Assembly: GCA_014529385.2 (NCBI GenBank)
Contig: CM043952.1
Location: forward strand, 156,893,057 to 156,957,056
Direction of reading: 5' to 3'
DNA length: 64,000 nt
Source: Adiantum capillus-veneris
Lineage: Eukaryota > Streptophyta > Polypodiopsida > Polypodiales > Pteridaceae
A program made the translations under genes and the position numbers. Under the pieces are notes generated by a model. It was not told where the DNA came from, searched no databases, and worked only from the letters and a program-made list of their open reading frames with translations. Numbering within the stretch: position 1 is the first letter of the stretch; each line of letters starts with the position of its first letter. Of the stretch, positions 1 through 11,088 are shown in pieces.

Positions 1-512
1 TCAGAACGAGTCTTTTTGCTTGCTCAATTCCTTCCTCATCAAAAGATATATCTTTACCCTCACTTTGGTTTACCACTTAGAGGGCCCTTTAACTTCACAC
101 CTCATACTAGGAGATTAGTGCAATAATTTCACAGCGAATCTTTCCTATTGATGAGAGGCCTAATATGTGCCCTGCTTGTGAATAGTTGCTTTTGTGATCA
201 TGTAATGGATGGGCTTATTGACCTCTAGAAAATTTATCTTTCTATATATCTTGTATTTGATAAAAGTCCTTGAGAGAATTTCAACTTAGCTAAATCTATT
301 TATTGATTTTGTAATTCCATAAACAGATCCAAGTCACAAGATGTAAAGGAAAACACTAATCTCGTTATTATTTAGCAAAAGGTGAGGTTACAAAAGTTCA
401 GTAAGATAGAACTTGGATTTTGTAGTTACATGGGCTAACATGGTTTAGTTTGAGTACAAAAAAGAGGAGAATCCTGATAAAAAAGATGAGGAAACTGAGA
501 AGTAAGGCTTTC
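1..512. other. Flank downstream of element A; no gene seen
   Basis: AT-rich sequence lying 3' of the element A chromodomain in element sense (minus strand). The 3' LTR of element A should start here or beyond the left edge of the window. I found no clear polypurine tract and no stretch matching the sequence right of the candidate primer-binding site near 6135, so the LTR is not called. No coding pattern is visible. Confidence 0.4.
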
Positions 513-1733
513 CTAATCTTCCCAAGAGGCATCTTCAATGGGGTAGCCATTCCACTGGACTAAAGACTCCCGAATTGTTCGATGTCGTAGCTTCCGCTCC
601 TTCATGTCTAAAATTTGTTTTGGCTCCATCTAGAATTCTTCCTGTGTGTTAAGAATAGTCTCTTCATCATTTAGGATGTGAAGGGGATCCGCAACATATT
701 TTTTTAGCAAGCTAACATGGAAAACATTGTGCACATGCATGTGTGGGGGTAAAGCGAGTTCGTAAGATTGGTCCCCTATCCTTCTCAGAATCTCAACGGG
801 TCCACAATATCTATATGTTAACTTCTTGTATTTTCCCAATTTGAGTGAACTTATCTTTGGTTTGACCCTAAGGAAAACTCTATCTCCTGCCTTAAAAATT
901 CGGGGAGATCTATGTAAATCAGCATAACTCTTTTGCCTTTCACTTGCTCTCTTAAGGTTCTCCCTTATTATTTTGATTTGACGATCCATTTCTTCAAGTG
1001 TATTCTTTGTTCTAGGTACTAGGAGACTTGGGTCGGCCATTCTGAGCGGAATGATACAGTCTTGTCCATAAAGAGCTTTGAATGGTGACATTCCTAGGCT
1101 TCTATGGTAGGAATAATTATAAGAAAATTTCACTAAGGGTAAAAACTTGATCCAAAGATGAGGTTGCTGACTGCAGTATGATCTCAACATATCTTCTATG
1201 ACTTGATTAACTCTTTCAGTTTGTCCATCTGTCTCTGGATGATAGGCTAAACTTAGGTTTAATTGAGTTCCTAAAGATTGGAACATGGCCTTCCAAAACT
1301 TAGAGGTAAAATTGGCATCATGATCACTGATGATCCTAGCAGGTATTCCATGTAATCTGATGATTTCTTTTACAAAAATTTGAGCAGAGGAAGTGGTTTT
1401 GACTGGGAAAAGGTGAGCTACTTTGGTGAGTTTATCCACCACCACAAAAATTGAATCAAAATTTCTAGCAGTCTTGGGTAACCCTGTTACAAAATCCATA
1501 CTGATGCACTCCCACTTCATTGTAGGTATATCCAATGGTTGTAGCTTCCCAAGAATCTTAATTCTTTCAGTCTTCACCTTTTGGCATACCAAACACTTCT
1601 TAACATACTCTAAGGTATCCTTTTTCATCTTAGGCCAGTAGAAATTCTGTTTAAGAGAAGAAAACATTTTGTGATAACCTGGGTGAGTTGCAAGGGGAGT
1701 TTCATGAGCTTCCTTTAGAATTTTCATCCTTAA
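513..1733 (-). pseudogene. Ty3/gypsy integrase with chromodomain (element A, 3' end of pol)
   Basis: Integrase inserts the cDNA copy into the host genome. Numbering from codon 1736, the zinc-binding H2C2 module is present (H11, the H18/H22 region, C48, C51), followed by the DDE core with D81 (SMDFVTG), D138 (ISDHDANF) and E174 (TDGQTE). A GPY/F-type C-terminal module (RYCGPVEILRR) comes next. A stop at 632-630 is followed in the same frame by a chromodomain ending at 513 (motif VQWNGYPIEDASWED), which marks the element as a chromovirus; in this family the chromodomain is thought to target integration to particular chromatin. The N-terminal end of the coding sequence is broken at 1733 by transposon T1 and resumes beyond 3072. 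All three catalytic residues survive here, but the element as a whole is dead. Confidence 0.9.
1730..1733. repeat. TTAA target-site duplication, left of T1
   Basis: TTAA directly precedes the first base of T1 and is repeated at 3072-3075. Confidence 0.85.
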
Positions 1734-3071
1734 CACTAGAATGGTAACCTAACAGGACATAAAAGTGTCCTTTCAGGGTTTTGGGAAAAAAATCCAAAAC
1801 CATAGTAGATCCACTCATTTTGAAAAATCCTTTCATGAGCTTATAGTTCAATAACTACTACATATGGAAAAAAGGAGAAACTTGTAATTTTTCTCATCCC
1901 TTGGTCACTACAAGCCTCCAAAGTTGATGGACCAGTGCATTTTGCCCAAAACAGCAATTTCTTACGGTTGATTGCATATAAATAAGAGTGGAGATTTTTG
2001 TAGGACATGAGATAAAATGCCCCGTTAACTTCAATGGGTTGGTGAACAAAACATATGGTTGATTTTACCTCACTAATCTTTTTTTGGACAAAAAAAATAC
2101 GTACAGGAAAGTTGCATTTTTGCCATTCTGCGAACCTATCATCAAAGTTTCTATAGTCACGCTCAATACAGATACTATATACATGTTTTCTTAGTTCCCT
2201 TTGGGCCTCTGGATTCAAAAGGAGCCATGGAGCATGTCAAAAGGATAATGGATCTCTTACAATTGGAACCTTGGGGGCAATGATAAAGTGCTAAATACAG
2301 CAAACATGAAAAAACTGGGTTTAGCATTATGACCTCTAGAAACCCATAGAAACTACTCAATATCTAGCCAAGTTTGTAGTCTATGATTAGATATGGTTAC
2401 TACCTACAAAATACACACAATTGGCCTAAGAAACTAGCAATATTGAGAAAGTTATACTTGCTACTCTAAAATGTATCGTATTCTTCAGCAAATAAAAAAA
2501 CTCAACCATCATCATATACTATGCTATAGCATATTAGGTCCCCCAAAACTCAAGGAAGATTATCTTTATGTTATACATTACACTTACACGATCAAAATTG
2601 AATTTGGATATCAAGAAAGCCACCAAAAAAATCATAAAAGTGCTAATTTTGGCCAAAACACAGGATTATGCAATTCTTGTAAATTGGTCATAACTTTCAA
2701 TTTTAACACTTAGCTCTCCCTACAAGCATCAAAACATGTTGAGAACTATGAAGGCTTAACCTCTAGCCATCTAAACCTCACAAACATGAACTTTAGAGTG
2801 GTATAGTTGCCAAAAATTGAAAAAAAACCAAAAACAGGACCCGTTTTTTCACACAGTTTAGGTTCAAAAATGTTGTGCAAGAGTAAGGTTAATGGTGAGA
2901 TCGATACTCAAAAAAAAATTCTAAGTTTTTTTCAGCTCATAAGGCAACTTTTTGGATATATAGCACCTAAAAATTCATCTTCATACTCTTCAAATAATTC
3001 AAGCAATATGGTCACTTAACAGGACACAAAAGTGTCCAAGGACATAAAAGTGTCTTGTTACCATTCTAGTG
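1734..3071. mobile_element. T1: non-autonomous TIR transposon with TTAA flanks (1338 bp)
   Basis: The ends are perfect 15-bp inverted repeats, CACTAGAATGGTAAC at 1734 and its reverse complement ending at 3071. TTAA flanks both ends (1730-1733 and 3072-3075). Subterminal imperfect palindromes of the form GGACAtaaaagTGTCC occur once near the left end and twice near the right end. It interrupts element A pol; removing it with one TTAA aligns the split integrase residue for residue with the same stretch of element B (N-R-L-C...L-R...K pattern). A second copy, T2, lies at 37442-38769 in opposite orientation. No transposase is recognisable. TTAA duplication is typical of piggyBac-like elements. A CACTA-type 3-bp duplication does not fit, but a TA duplication nested in TTAA is formally indistinguishable. 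Confidence 0.9.
1841..2218 (-). pseudogene. 125-codon reading frame inside T1, partly conserved in T2
   Basis: I do not recognise this protein. The reading frame starts MNPEAQRELRKH and runs to a stop near 1841. The corresponding stretch of T2 (plus strand, about 38284-38640) is recognisably the same sequence and has an open segment at 38412-38609, with a shared pattern around K-KISE-KS and a conserved C-terminal G.(T/M).K.. end. T2 has in-frame stops upstream of that segment. The conservation could reflect a shared ancestral coding region (a transposase remnant or captured exon) or just shared non-coding ancestry of the two copies. No catalytic motif of a known transposase family is visible. 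Confidence 0.4.
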
Positions 3072-3075
3072 TTAA
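3072..3075. repeat. TTAA target-site duplication, right of T1
   Basis: Second copy of TTAA directly after the last base of T1. Confidence 0.85.
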
Positions 3076-4520
3076 GCATGTAGGTATGCACAATCGATTC
3101 CTGAAGAATTAAGAGTCCATATTGAATAGAGTAGCCTTCCAGATATCTTTTCTGAACTTGAGCTTGGATTTCTTGTATCAACGGACCAAATTGCTCATTA
3201 GTTGGGAGGGCATTTTGAACTTCTTCGGGTAGAGTTGAATGGACTAGTGTAATGGCAAGGGCCACTACTCGTCGGCTTAGAGAATTGGTAGCTTGATTTT
3301 CCTTGTCTGGTCTAAATTTGATCTCAAAAGTGAACTCTTGTAGGAACTCAACCCATCACCTTTGTCGCATATTGAGATCTGACTGGGTGAAAATCCACTT
3401 GAGACTTTTGTGGTTTGTAACAAGCTCAAACATTTGACCTAGAAGATAGTGTCTCCAGTTTTTGAGGGCATGAACCACAGCCAGTAGTTCAAGGTCATGG
3501 GTGGGATAATTCTTCTTATGAACCCTGAGCTGTCGTGATTCATAAGCTACGGGATGGACTTCTTGCTGTAGGATTCCACCTATACCTTGTATGCAAGCAT
3601 CCACTATCACCTCAAAGGTGTCTTGAAAATCTGGAAGTTTGAGAACAGGTTCACTGGCCAAAATATCCTTTAATTTGTTGAAGGCTCTATCTCTCTTGTC
3701 AGACCAGATAAAGGGTTCCTCTTTCTTAGTGAGTTTAGTGAGAGGGCCTGCGATGAGTGCATAGTTTTTGATAAATACTCTACACCATCTTGTGAGGCCA
3801 AGAAATCCCCATACTACTGAAACAGTCTTGGGAATGGGCCATTGAGCTACATCTTCCACCTTAGCTGGGTCAGGAGAAAGACCATCCTTTGAACTATGTA
3901 TCCCAAATAGGCAACCTTCTCTACAAAGAAAGAGCATTTGCTTTGGTTGGCGTAGAGTTGGGCTTTTTTTAGAATCTCCAAGGCATGGCGTACATGCCGT
4001 TCATGATCTTCTCTAGTCTTTGAATATGTAAGGATGTCATCAAAGAAGACTAGAAAAAAAACATCTAACTCTGTCCTGAAGAGGTCGGTCATGAGGCGAT
4101 TAAATGTGGCAGGGGCATTAGTTAGGCCAAAAGGCATGACAGTGAACTCATAATGCCCAAACCTTGTGTTAAAATCTGTTTTTGGAATATCCTCCCTTTT
4201 TATCCCAACTTGGTAATAGCTTGACCTGAGATCAATCTTGGTGAAAAATTTGGAACCACCGAGTCGATCAAGCAGATCATCTATGCAAGGCAAGGGATAC
4301 TTGTTCTTGACAGTGCATTGATTTAGGCCTCAAAAATCTATGCAAAGTCTGAACATTCCATCTTTCTTCTTTTGGAAGAGTATAGAAGCAACCGAGGGAG
4401 AGACACTCGGTTTGATGAAACCTTGTTCCAAAAGCTGAGTGAACTGATTCTTCAGCTCTATGGATTCGGAAGGTGACGTCTTGTAGGGAGTCCTTGCTAT
4501 TGGTTGGGCTATTTGGTTGA
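3076..4520 (-). pseudogene. Ty3/gypsy reverse transcriptase and RNase H (element A)
   Basis: RT copies the element RNA to cDNA and RNase H degrades the RNA template. Reading on the minus strand from about 4510, an N-terminal RT stretch (IELKNQFTQLLEQGF, then SILFQKKKDGMFRLCIDF) continues into FTKIDLRSSYYQVGI, VMPFGLTNAPATFNRLM and the catalytic FFDD in VFFDDILTYS (about 4060-4030). The RNase H part follows with its first acidic residue in [30 protein letters not shown], and TNHKSLKW where the usual D is N. The frame is broken by stops and shifts near 4330, 3900 and 3355, and continues toward the integrase up to T1. Upstream, the protease is almost entirely missing: the frame reads ...FLIDS near 4530 and jumps into the RT lead-in, so a deletion removed the rest. 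Confidence 0.85.
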
Positions 4521-4739
4521 ATCAATAAGAAAGGAAAGAGGTTTACCCTCATACTCTCCCTTAGTCTCAAGAATGGAGAATTGTCAATTTCGGCCACTGG
4601 GGTCCAAGGCAGCATAGATGTGGGCTTGCTCCTCCATCTCATCCTTTACTGAAATGAAGTTCACAGTTGATGATCTAGGTCGGTTGTTGGTTGGATTTTG
4701 TCCATGAAGATGAGTCATAGGATTAGGTCTTGCCTGTGC

Positions 4740-4928
4740 TCAATTTCTCCCTCTAGTTTGAAGGTTTCTGAATTGTCCCCCTTGATTGGGTGGATTCAGA
4801 CGGTTAGCAAGAGGCACCGAATAATTTGAGTCATTTCCTTTAGGGAATTCGGCCTTCTTATGAACAAACTCTAGGCACTTGTAGCATTGAATTTGTCTTC
4901 CACTTTGAGTGACAGGAAGGGAATTCAC
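4740..4928 (-). pseudogene. Gag nucleocapsid segment with degenerate zinc knuckle (element A)
   Basis: Contains CYKCLEFVHKKAEF, which matches the CX2CX4HX4C nucleocapsid knuckle except that the last cysteine is phenylalanine. This knuckle normally binds genomic RNA. The surrounding Gln/Asn/Pro-rich sequence is typical of the gag-protease linker. It is in the right position between gag (5189-5749) and the protease/RT remains. Confidence 0.7.
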
Positions 4929-5188
4929 ACGAACAAGGTGGGGTTGCGGTTGGGGTTGAGGAGTTGGCTTTGGGATAAATGGTACTTTATTTTCTTGATA
5001 GGGCTGATCGTGGTAAGAAGGAAATTATAGCTTCCTATTAGTTGTGGTGTTTTCCTTAAAAAGGCTCTTATGTTTTGACTTGGCCCGAATTAAAGCGTCT
5101 GCGAGTGAAACAGGTTGGAGAGACTCTACTTCGGAAGCCAAATCTCCTCCAAGTCCAAGGATGAAGCGACTTAGATTCTGTTCCCCTG

Positions 5189-5749
5189 TCATGAGAGGAG
5201 CATATCGCGAAAGCTGGACAAATTCCTCTTAGTAAACTTCGACAGACCTATTCCCCTGCTTGCATGAAAAAACTCAGTCATCTTAGTGATGGAGTAGTCT
5301 AGAGGAAGATAGCGTTCCTTGAGATGATGCTTTAACTCATCCCAACTTTGAGTCACTTCTGCTACTTGGCGAGTTTGACAGTTGAGCTTCCACCATGTTT
5401 TTGCAGGTCCTTCTAGCTTGGCTCTTCCCATTATTCCTTGAGCTACTGAATTGTAACTAGCAAGATCAAAGTAGTCATCCATCTGAATTATCCACTGTTC
5501 TAGTTGGGTAGGCACATCATCGCCCGTTCCTAAAAATGGATGCGGTTGCACAGATTTGAGAAGGGCCTTGAGATCTTTGTCATGCCCAAAATCCTCTACA
5601 AGGGCTGCAGCAAGCAACATTTGGTTGGAATGTGGCACAGGTGTAGCTTGGGGTGTTGGTGACACTTGTGAATCAAGGGGTGCATGATCTGAAGCACTAA
5701 CTGATGGTAAATCCGGAGCAGCGTGACTCCTTGTGAGTCTACGTGGCAT
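5189..5749 (-). pseudogene. Ty3/gypsy Gag capsid segment (element A)
   Basis: Structural capsid protein of the retrotransposon. Begins MPRRLTRSHAAPDL and carries the retrotransposon gag domain: F.DLASYNSVAQGIMGRAKLEGPAKTWW, then DELKHHLKERYLPLDYS and the FF-x-A-SRG helix. The 186-codon frame ends early at 5189, but gag-like sequence continues past the break with a frame change (a conserved LSRFILGL pattern around 5180-5150), so this is a frameshifted gag. The start codon is the first ATG after the leader that follows the primer-binding site. Confidence 0.85.
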
Positions 5750-6134
5750 TTTGATGTGACAAAAAAAAAATCCTTTCTCTTAGCAATCGAGTTGAAAAAC
5801 CTTTCAAGTATAAAAGACTAGTTAAATTCTTTTTAGAGATAGACCTTTCACAAGGGTAAACTCTTTGTTATTTTCTCTCATTCAAAGCTTTTCTTTTTTC
5901 TCTTTCTATTAGGCCAACAAATTTATACATCTCGGGGGAATAATTACTGATATAGGCTAGCACTTATTTAGTACTTTCTAGACATCAAGTTCTTCCATTT
6001 GCTTTTGGACAATTTCGAGTACTTCCTCTTCTTGAGAGGTCCACATCATCTCTAATTTGAGAAGTTATTTTCCATTACCTCACCCTTTCCTACAAGAGTC
6101 AGTTAAAACCTTTATCTATCCAAGGACAGAAACT

Positions 6135-6148
6135 GCGATATGATACCA
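6135..6148 (-). other. Candidate primer-binding site of element A
   Basis: On the minus strand this reads TGGTATCATATCGC, which keeps the first eight bases of the initiator-Met-tRNA site TGGTATCAGAGC. Two bases separate it from ...CCCTCACA, a plausible LTR terminus ending in CA at 6151. It lies about 390 bp upstream of the gag start. Confidence 0.6.
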
Positions 6149-6150
6149 CT

Positions 6151-8640
6151 TGTGAGGGCCATGCCCGGGGACCACCGGTTGTACCATCTCCACATGGATA
6201 CACCGTGATCTTCGACATCCCTCCTGCATGAGGCCGACACCAAGACAAGACTCCTCCTACTCTTTGATGCCAACTCAAGGGGGTGATAACATTCACTTTC
6301 TCTCATATGGATCCCTTAGCCCCGAAGAACCTTTGTTTACCGATCAAACTTACAAATCGAAGTCATCAGACTAACTTGGAACTCAACCTTCCAGGGACCA
6401 CTGTGGGAGTTCTCTAATTCACCCTTGGTTCAAGGTCATTGACGCTTTTTTCCCGGTTAGGACCGAGCACAACCGTCAATGTGTTCCCCTAAGGTGAGTG
6501 TATTATAATCTACACGAATCCCTCGATCCCAAGTTGTTCCCTGCTCCGTAGATCAGAATCCCTTTTTCCCCACTCTGGACTTAATTGCTAAGACAACATA
6601 AAATTGGGTTCAACTTTTTGGCCAACAATTAACCCTCCGGAATCCGCCCACCCACCGAACCGTTTGATAAATGCACCTTCACAAGGTGGTACTATGATAC
6701 TAGAAAACAGTATTCCAATCATGGTGAACCAAGAATACATTTCAAGCATTTGAAAGCAGCATGCAAATTGTTGCATACCCTTGCAAATGTGCATTTATCA
6801 GGTCATTCCCACCTTTTTCCTTTATAGAATATTTTACTTCCTTTTTCCTTTAATATTATAAAGATTATCTAGTTATCTTTCAAGCAGTCACATATACTTC
6901 TCCAGGCATATCCCTATCCTCGTCCCAGGACCAGGGTATCCTGTCTCCTCCGCCACGTGAGAAGGTGGCACCTTTACACAGATTCCAATTCTTATTTTTC
7001 TTTATCTTGTGTGGGAAAGGCTTAAAAAATAATCTACTTTAGGTTCCTTTTGAATCAATAATCCCGAGAAGAAGAGCAAAGGTCCGGCTGATGAGGACAA
7101 TTGCGGAATAGCCCATTTAGGTTCCTACCCTTTCCAAGGTTCCTTTTTCCCAAACAATTTGAAGAGTTCCTTAATTAAATCACATCCTCATCCCTTATCA
7201 TGATCCCTCCATGGATTCTTTTTCCTTCCTCTTTTTCCCGTCGGCATCAGGGCTACCCGGACTAGGCCGATTTGTAGACGAATCGGCGTATCACATCCAC
7301 CCGGGCCGGGACACACGCCCATTCAATCCCATTTCTAGGGTGCAATGAATGAACCTTGAGTTCAAACATAGACCAAGGGTTATCAGTCCTAGCCGAAAAG
7401 GACCATCCCCCGTTGTATCCTAGAGGTAAACACCTACGCCGGCCTTTTTCCAAGGCCTTTTTCCAAACATGAAGACAAGTTCACACTTAAATCGCTATGT
7501 TATGCTAGAGCTATCCACATCAATCTTCTCGACAAAGTTTTTAATCCTAGTTTAAATTTTAGATTAAGCTCCTTGGGTTATAAACCCTTAATTCGTAATT
7601 CCTTTTAATTTTCTATGCAAACAAGACCTTAAGAAAGCAACTGATCTCATGGAAGTTTAAGGTTTTGTCTCTACAAAAGTTTCAAGTTATCCCCGACTTC
7701 AATGAATCCCATTTTGGTCCCTTTTCATCATTTTCCATCCATGGGGAATCTTCATGGAAGCATTGACAGTTGTATGTTCAAGCAACATGGTCACGACATC
7801 CGTGGAAGCTATCCCCTTACTCCCCCCCCCCCCCCTTCGAATTTGCAAAACAAACCTGAAAGCAGACAAACTTGAAATGAACAATGCATATGCTTTCTAT
7901 AATGAGTTTTTGCTTTGGTGTGATCTATGCGTGGTACACACAAAACATTCGAAATGCACCAACTTACAACGTTGGGCATCTAATCAAAATTTCCTTTGAG
8001 TGCTTATGCAAGAGTAAAACCCTTCTATGCATGGTAGTGTAAAATGGAAAAGTTCCTAAGAGTGAACTTGCTAGTGTATCATAAAATATGCATGTAATAG
8101 TGTATGAATGATTAACAAATTCTTCTTTAGGAAGGGATTTAGGAATCAAGTGGCTTAAAGAGGCTTAAGGTTTCGGAACCTTGATGTGTAGATAGTAGGG
8201 TCTTACCCTTGCTTTGGAAAAGTAAGGGCAAGTGTATTGACGTGGTCGGATCTTTTCCACTTCCCTTTGCTTGAAATCCACCTATTTGGCTATGAGAATA
8301 GAAAGAGATTAAGAAAATTCAAGCTATGGAAAGCTTGTAGGTGAAGAGAGAGAAGGTGAAGAGGGTAATGGTAATGTGGATTATGGTTATGGCTTCTCTT
8401 GAGGAGAGAAGTGTGTGTAAGGTGTGTATGAAGAAAGAGGATTAGCTATGGATTTCATAGCTCACTATCAAGCTTGCAATTTCAAAATGTGTAGAGAAAT
8501 GAAGTGAACTAAAGCGTAGCAAAGTGTAGCGAAGTAAAGTGACACGAAGCTAAGCGTTTAATGAGTAGGGAATGCCTCCTTTTAAGATTAATTTGATAAG
8601 GCCCTTAACTTATCATGATAATTTACTTTTCATATCCTGA
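6151..8640. other. Probable 5' LTR of element A plus flank; right boundary unresolved
   Basis: Starting at 6151 (LTR end CA in element sense) the sequence is non-coding, with no convincing long reading frame on either strand. Without a second LTR in the window the outer boundary cannot be fixed. A short poly-C run occurs near 7823-7837. Nothing else is recognised. Confidence 0.35.
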
Positions 8641-8649
8641 TATGATTTC

Positions 8650-8855
8650 TTCTTCTCAAAGCTTCTCCAACAAGCTACTTGTGCAAGAGGCTACTTTCCC
8701 GACAAGTGGCTTATGCATGAATGTACATTTCCTACAAGTGGCTTATGCATGAAGCTACTTTCCAACAAGTGGCTACTTTTCAACTCAACAAGTGGCTTTT
8801 CCAACAAGCTTTTTTCAACAAGTGGCTTCTTCAACAAGTTACTTTTTCACCTTAT
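8650..8855. repeat. Degenerate minisatellite with CAAGTGGCTT core
   Basis: About ten imperfect tandem copies of units built on ACAAGTGGCTT followed by CTTTCC or ATGCATGAA (for example at 8713, 8738, 8766, 8790, 8818). Any reading frame through it simply reflects the repeat. Confidence 0.75.
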
Positions 8856-9159
8856 CCTTATTCTTTCTTTGTTTTCTTATGCAATTTTTTCTTGAGATAA
8901 AACTAATATCCCATGCTTTTGTTATATCCATGTTTTTATTATTAAAATCGAAAGTGTTTCGTGGGTAGCTTTGCATTGGTTATACCCACGTTCCCATGGT
9001 TAAAAGTGAAAGCGTCTTGTGGGTAGCTAGGGTGCTTTACTTGATCGTATTCGAAAAGTCGACGGCTTAGATATTTCATCAAGACTAAATTTTAGCAAGA
9101 GTAAGGGCTAAGAGGAGGACCTTAGAGCTCCTCTCGGCTGTCCCCTATCCATTACACTC

Positions 9160-9526
9160 AGCCAAAACTCTTGCATTTGCTCCGATAGATCTTGAACCAT
9201 ACATATACCCTTTTGTTTAATGCATTTGGCTTTGTATGTTGCTTGTCGTCTCAATCTTTTATTAAGAATCATAAAACATATCCTCTTCTCCCGTGAAATT
9301 GTTGTATGCTTCTAAAGCACTAGAATTCTCATCATCTGCAAATGCTTCTACCATGCAAATAAGCCAAATACTTGCATTTGCTCCGATAGATCTTGAACCA
9401 TACATATACCCTTTTGTTTAATGCATTTGGCTTTGTATGTTGCTTGTCGTCTCAATCTTTTATTAAGAATCATAAAACATATCCTCTTCTCCCGTGAAAT
9501 TGTTGTATGCTTATAAAGCACTAGAG
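9160..9526 (+). repeat. Recent 201-bp tandem duplication
   Basis: About 155 bp starting at CTTGCATTTGCTCCGATAGA (9170) recurs at 9371 with one obvious difference (TCTAAAGC versus TATAAAGC). The copies are offset by 201 bp and the spacer ends in related sequence (AGCCAAA). Near identity means the duplication is recent. No coding role is visible. Confidence 0.85.
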
Positions 9527-10049
9527 TTTATTGATAAATATTGGCTCTATTTTGATTCACTATTTTCATTTTCCTTGTCTTTGACTCCATATCCTTGAGT
9601 GGAAATTTATCAATTGTCATTTGGTAGTGGAGGTTATTGTTCTAACATTGGTTACAATTTACCACCCACTTGTGAAACATTGTTTTGTCCCTATCCACCA
9701 TATTTTTTTCTTATACATTTTGCTACTTGAGATGGTCTCATCCATTGTGGTTCAACAACATGCCTTATCATCCCTGGGTCTCTTGAGGGCCTCTTGCTTG
9801 CAAAGACCTCTTCCTACTTATGGCACTCTTAAAGGAATTCCCACTTAAATCTTCTTTGAAACATGCTTTAGCATTATGTTTGAAACTCTCTTTTAATTGT
9901 GGCCTTCTTGAATCCATCACTGTAGTATAACTACCTGTTTGGTTCATTGTACTAAAAACTACACTCCTTTAAACAACAACTTTGGATGTTTGTGATCCCC
10001 ATTGATCTCATAGGTTTAATCTTGGAAACACATGTATGTCTTCAAGACT
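9527..10049. other. Left flank of element B; no gene seen
   Basis: AT-rich sequence between the tandem duplication and the target duplication of element B. Short open stretches exist, but none resembles a known family. Confidence 0.35.
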
Positions 10050-10054
10050 GGTTA
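10050..10054. repeat. Target-site duplication GGTTA, left copy (element B)
   Basis: GGTTA immediately precedes the left LTR and is repeated at 17756-17760, as expected for integrase-mediated 5-bp staggered insertion. Confidence 0.95.
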
Positions 10055-11088
10055 TGTAACATTTAGTGGCCTAGAATCTTATTTGTAGCGGAAATTAGCA
10101 TGAACATAGTGGGCATTTCATTAGAATAGATTCCTAATGATAATTACAAGAGTGCTTGGGAGGAGATAGAGTGTTTTTCCTTCACACATGGTCAAGTGTG
10201 AGAGTGTGAGAGTGAATGCCCAGCAAAAATCAGCCCCCTCTCTCTCTTGGGCGAGCCCTAGCTGCTAAGTTAGGCTGGCTTTTTCCTCATTGGACCTCCC
10301 CAGGTCAAGCCAATAGGAATTAAGCAGCATAAGTGATAGCCTTCTGACATGTGTCCCCCTTTCCCCTTTTGTGAGAGCTTTAGATAATTAAATAATTAAA
10401 CTAAACTCTCATTGGACCCCTTTGCCTCCTGGCCAATAGGAATCAGGCAAGCCATGGGGCTTCTGAATGCTCATTGGACCCCTTGGGAGACTGCCCAATA
10501 GTCTTCTAGGACACTTAATTCTTATTGGTTTCTTTTATTAAATGTTTTTAAATTAATTAAACTAGATTTACTCTAGCTTAATTCTCATTGGTCCACTTCA
10601 AGGGTCTTCCAATAGGAATTGGGCACACCTTGTGGGCATCTGGCCTAGGGAGCTGACATGTGTCCCTCATTCCCTTTGTGTAAAGGGAGCCTGTGTGTGT
10701 GTGTGTGGTTTTCTCTCTCATCCCCTAGCTTTGGGGCTCGCCCCCTCCCATGTAGGGATGTAGAAAGACTTTTTGGGCACACACACTAAGCATCCAATTT
10801 TCCCTAAGGTTGACCTTTGGACACAACCTTTGAATTTTGGAACCTTAGCATTTTGGAAGTCTTAATGGGCTGAACCTTAGGGTCTTTTTAGCCCGTTGTT
10901 TCACATGGCTCTTTTGCAGATGGCCCCCCCTTTGGATCCCTATTTTCCCTCCTTTGGATCCCTACTGTGGCCGGTCTGCTAACTTAACCAATATTCTAGC
11001 TTTTTCTCCCTTGGCACTTCCCCACATTAAATGATCAGTTTAATATGAGAAAATCATTTAGGAGAATTAGATATTGATTATTATGACA
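10055..11088 (-). repeat. Left LTR of element B (3' LTR in element sense)
   Basis: 1034 bp, starting TGTAACATTTAG and ending ATTATTATGACA on the plus strand, so TG...CA in either orientation. Virtually identical to 16722-17755. It contains five ATTGG and four CCAAT pentamers between 10289 and 10613, arranged mainly as ATTGG...CCAAT pairs, and a short GT repeat near 10700. Confidence 0.97.

Noticed and set aside
1423-1641. Plus-strand open frames overlapping integrase, RT and gag of the minus-strand elements
   Set aside because: Antisense shadows of well-supported retroelement coding with no independent motif.
1734-3071. Assigning T1 and T2 to the CACTA (En/Spm) superfamily because the ends start CACTA
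   Set aside because: CACTA elements duplicate 3 bp. The adjacent 3 bp here are TAA and TTA, not a direct repeat, while TTAA is duplicated and its single-copy empty site restores coding in both hosts.
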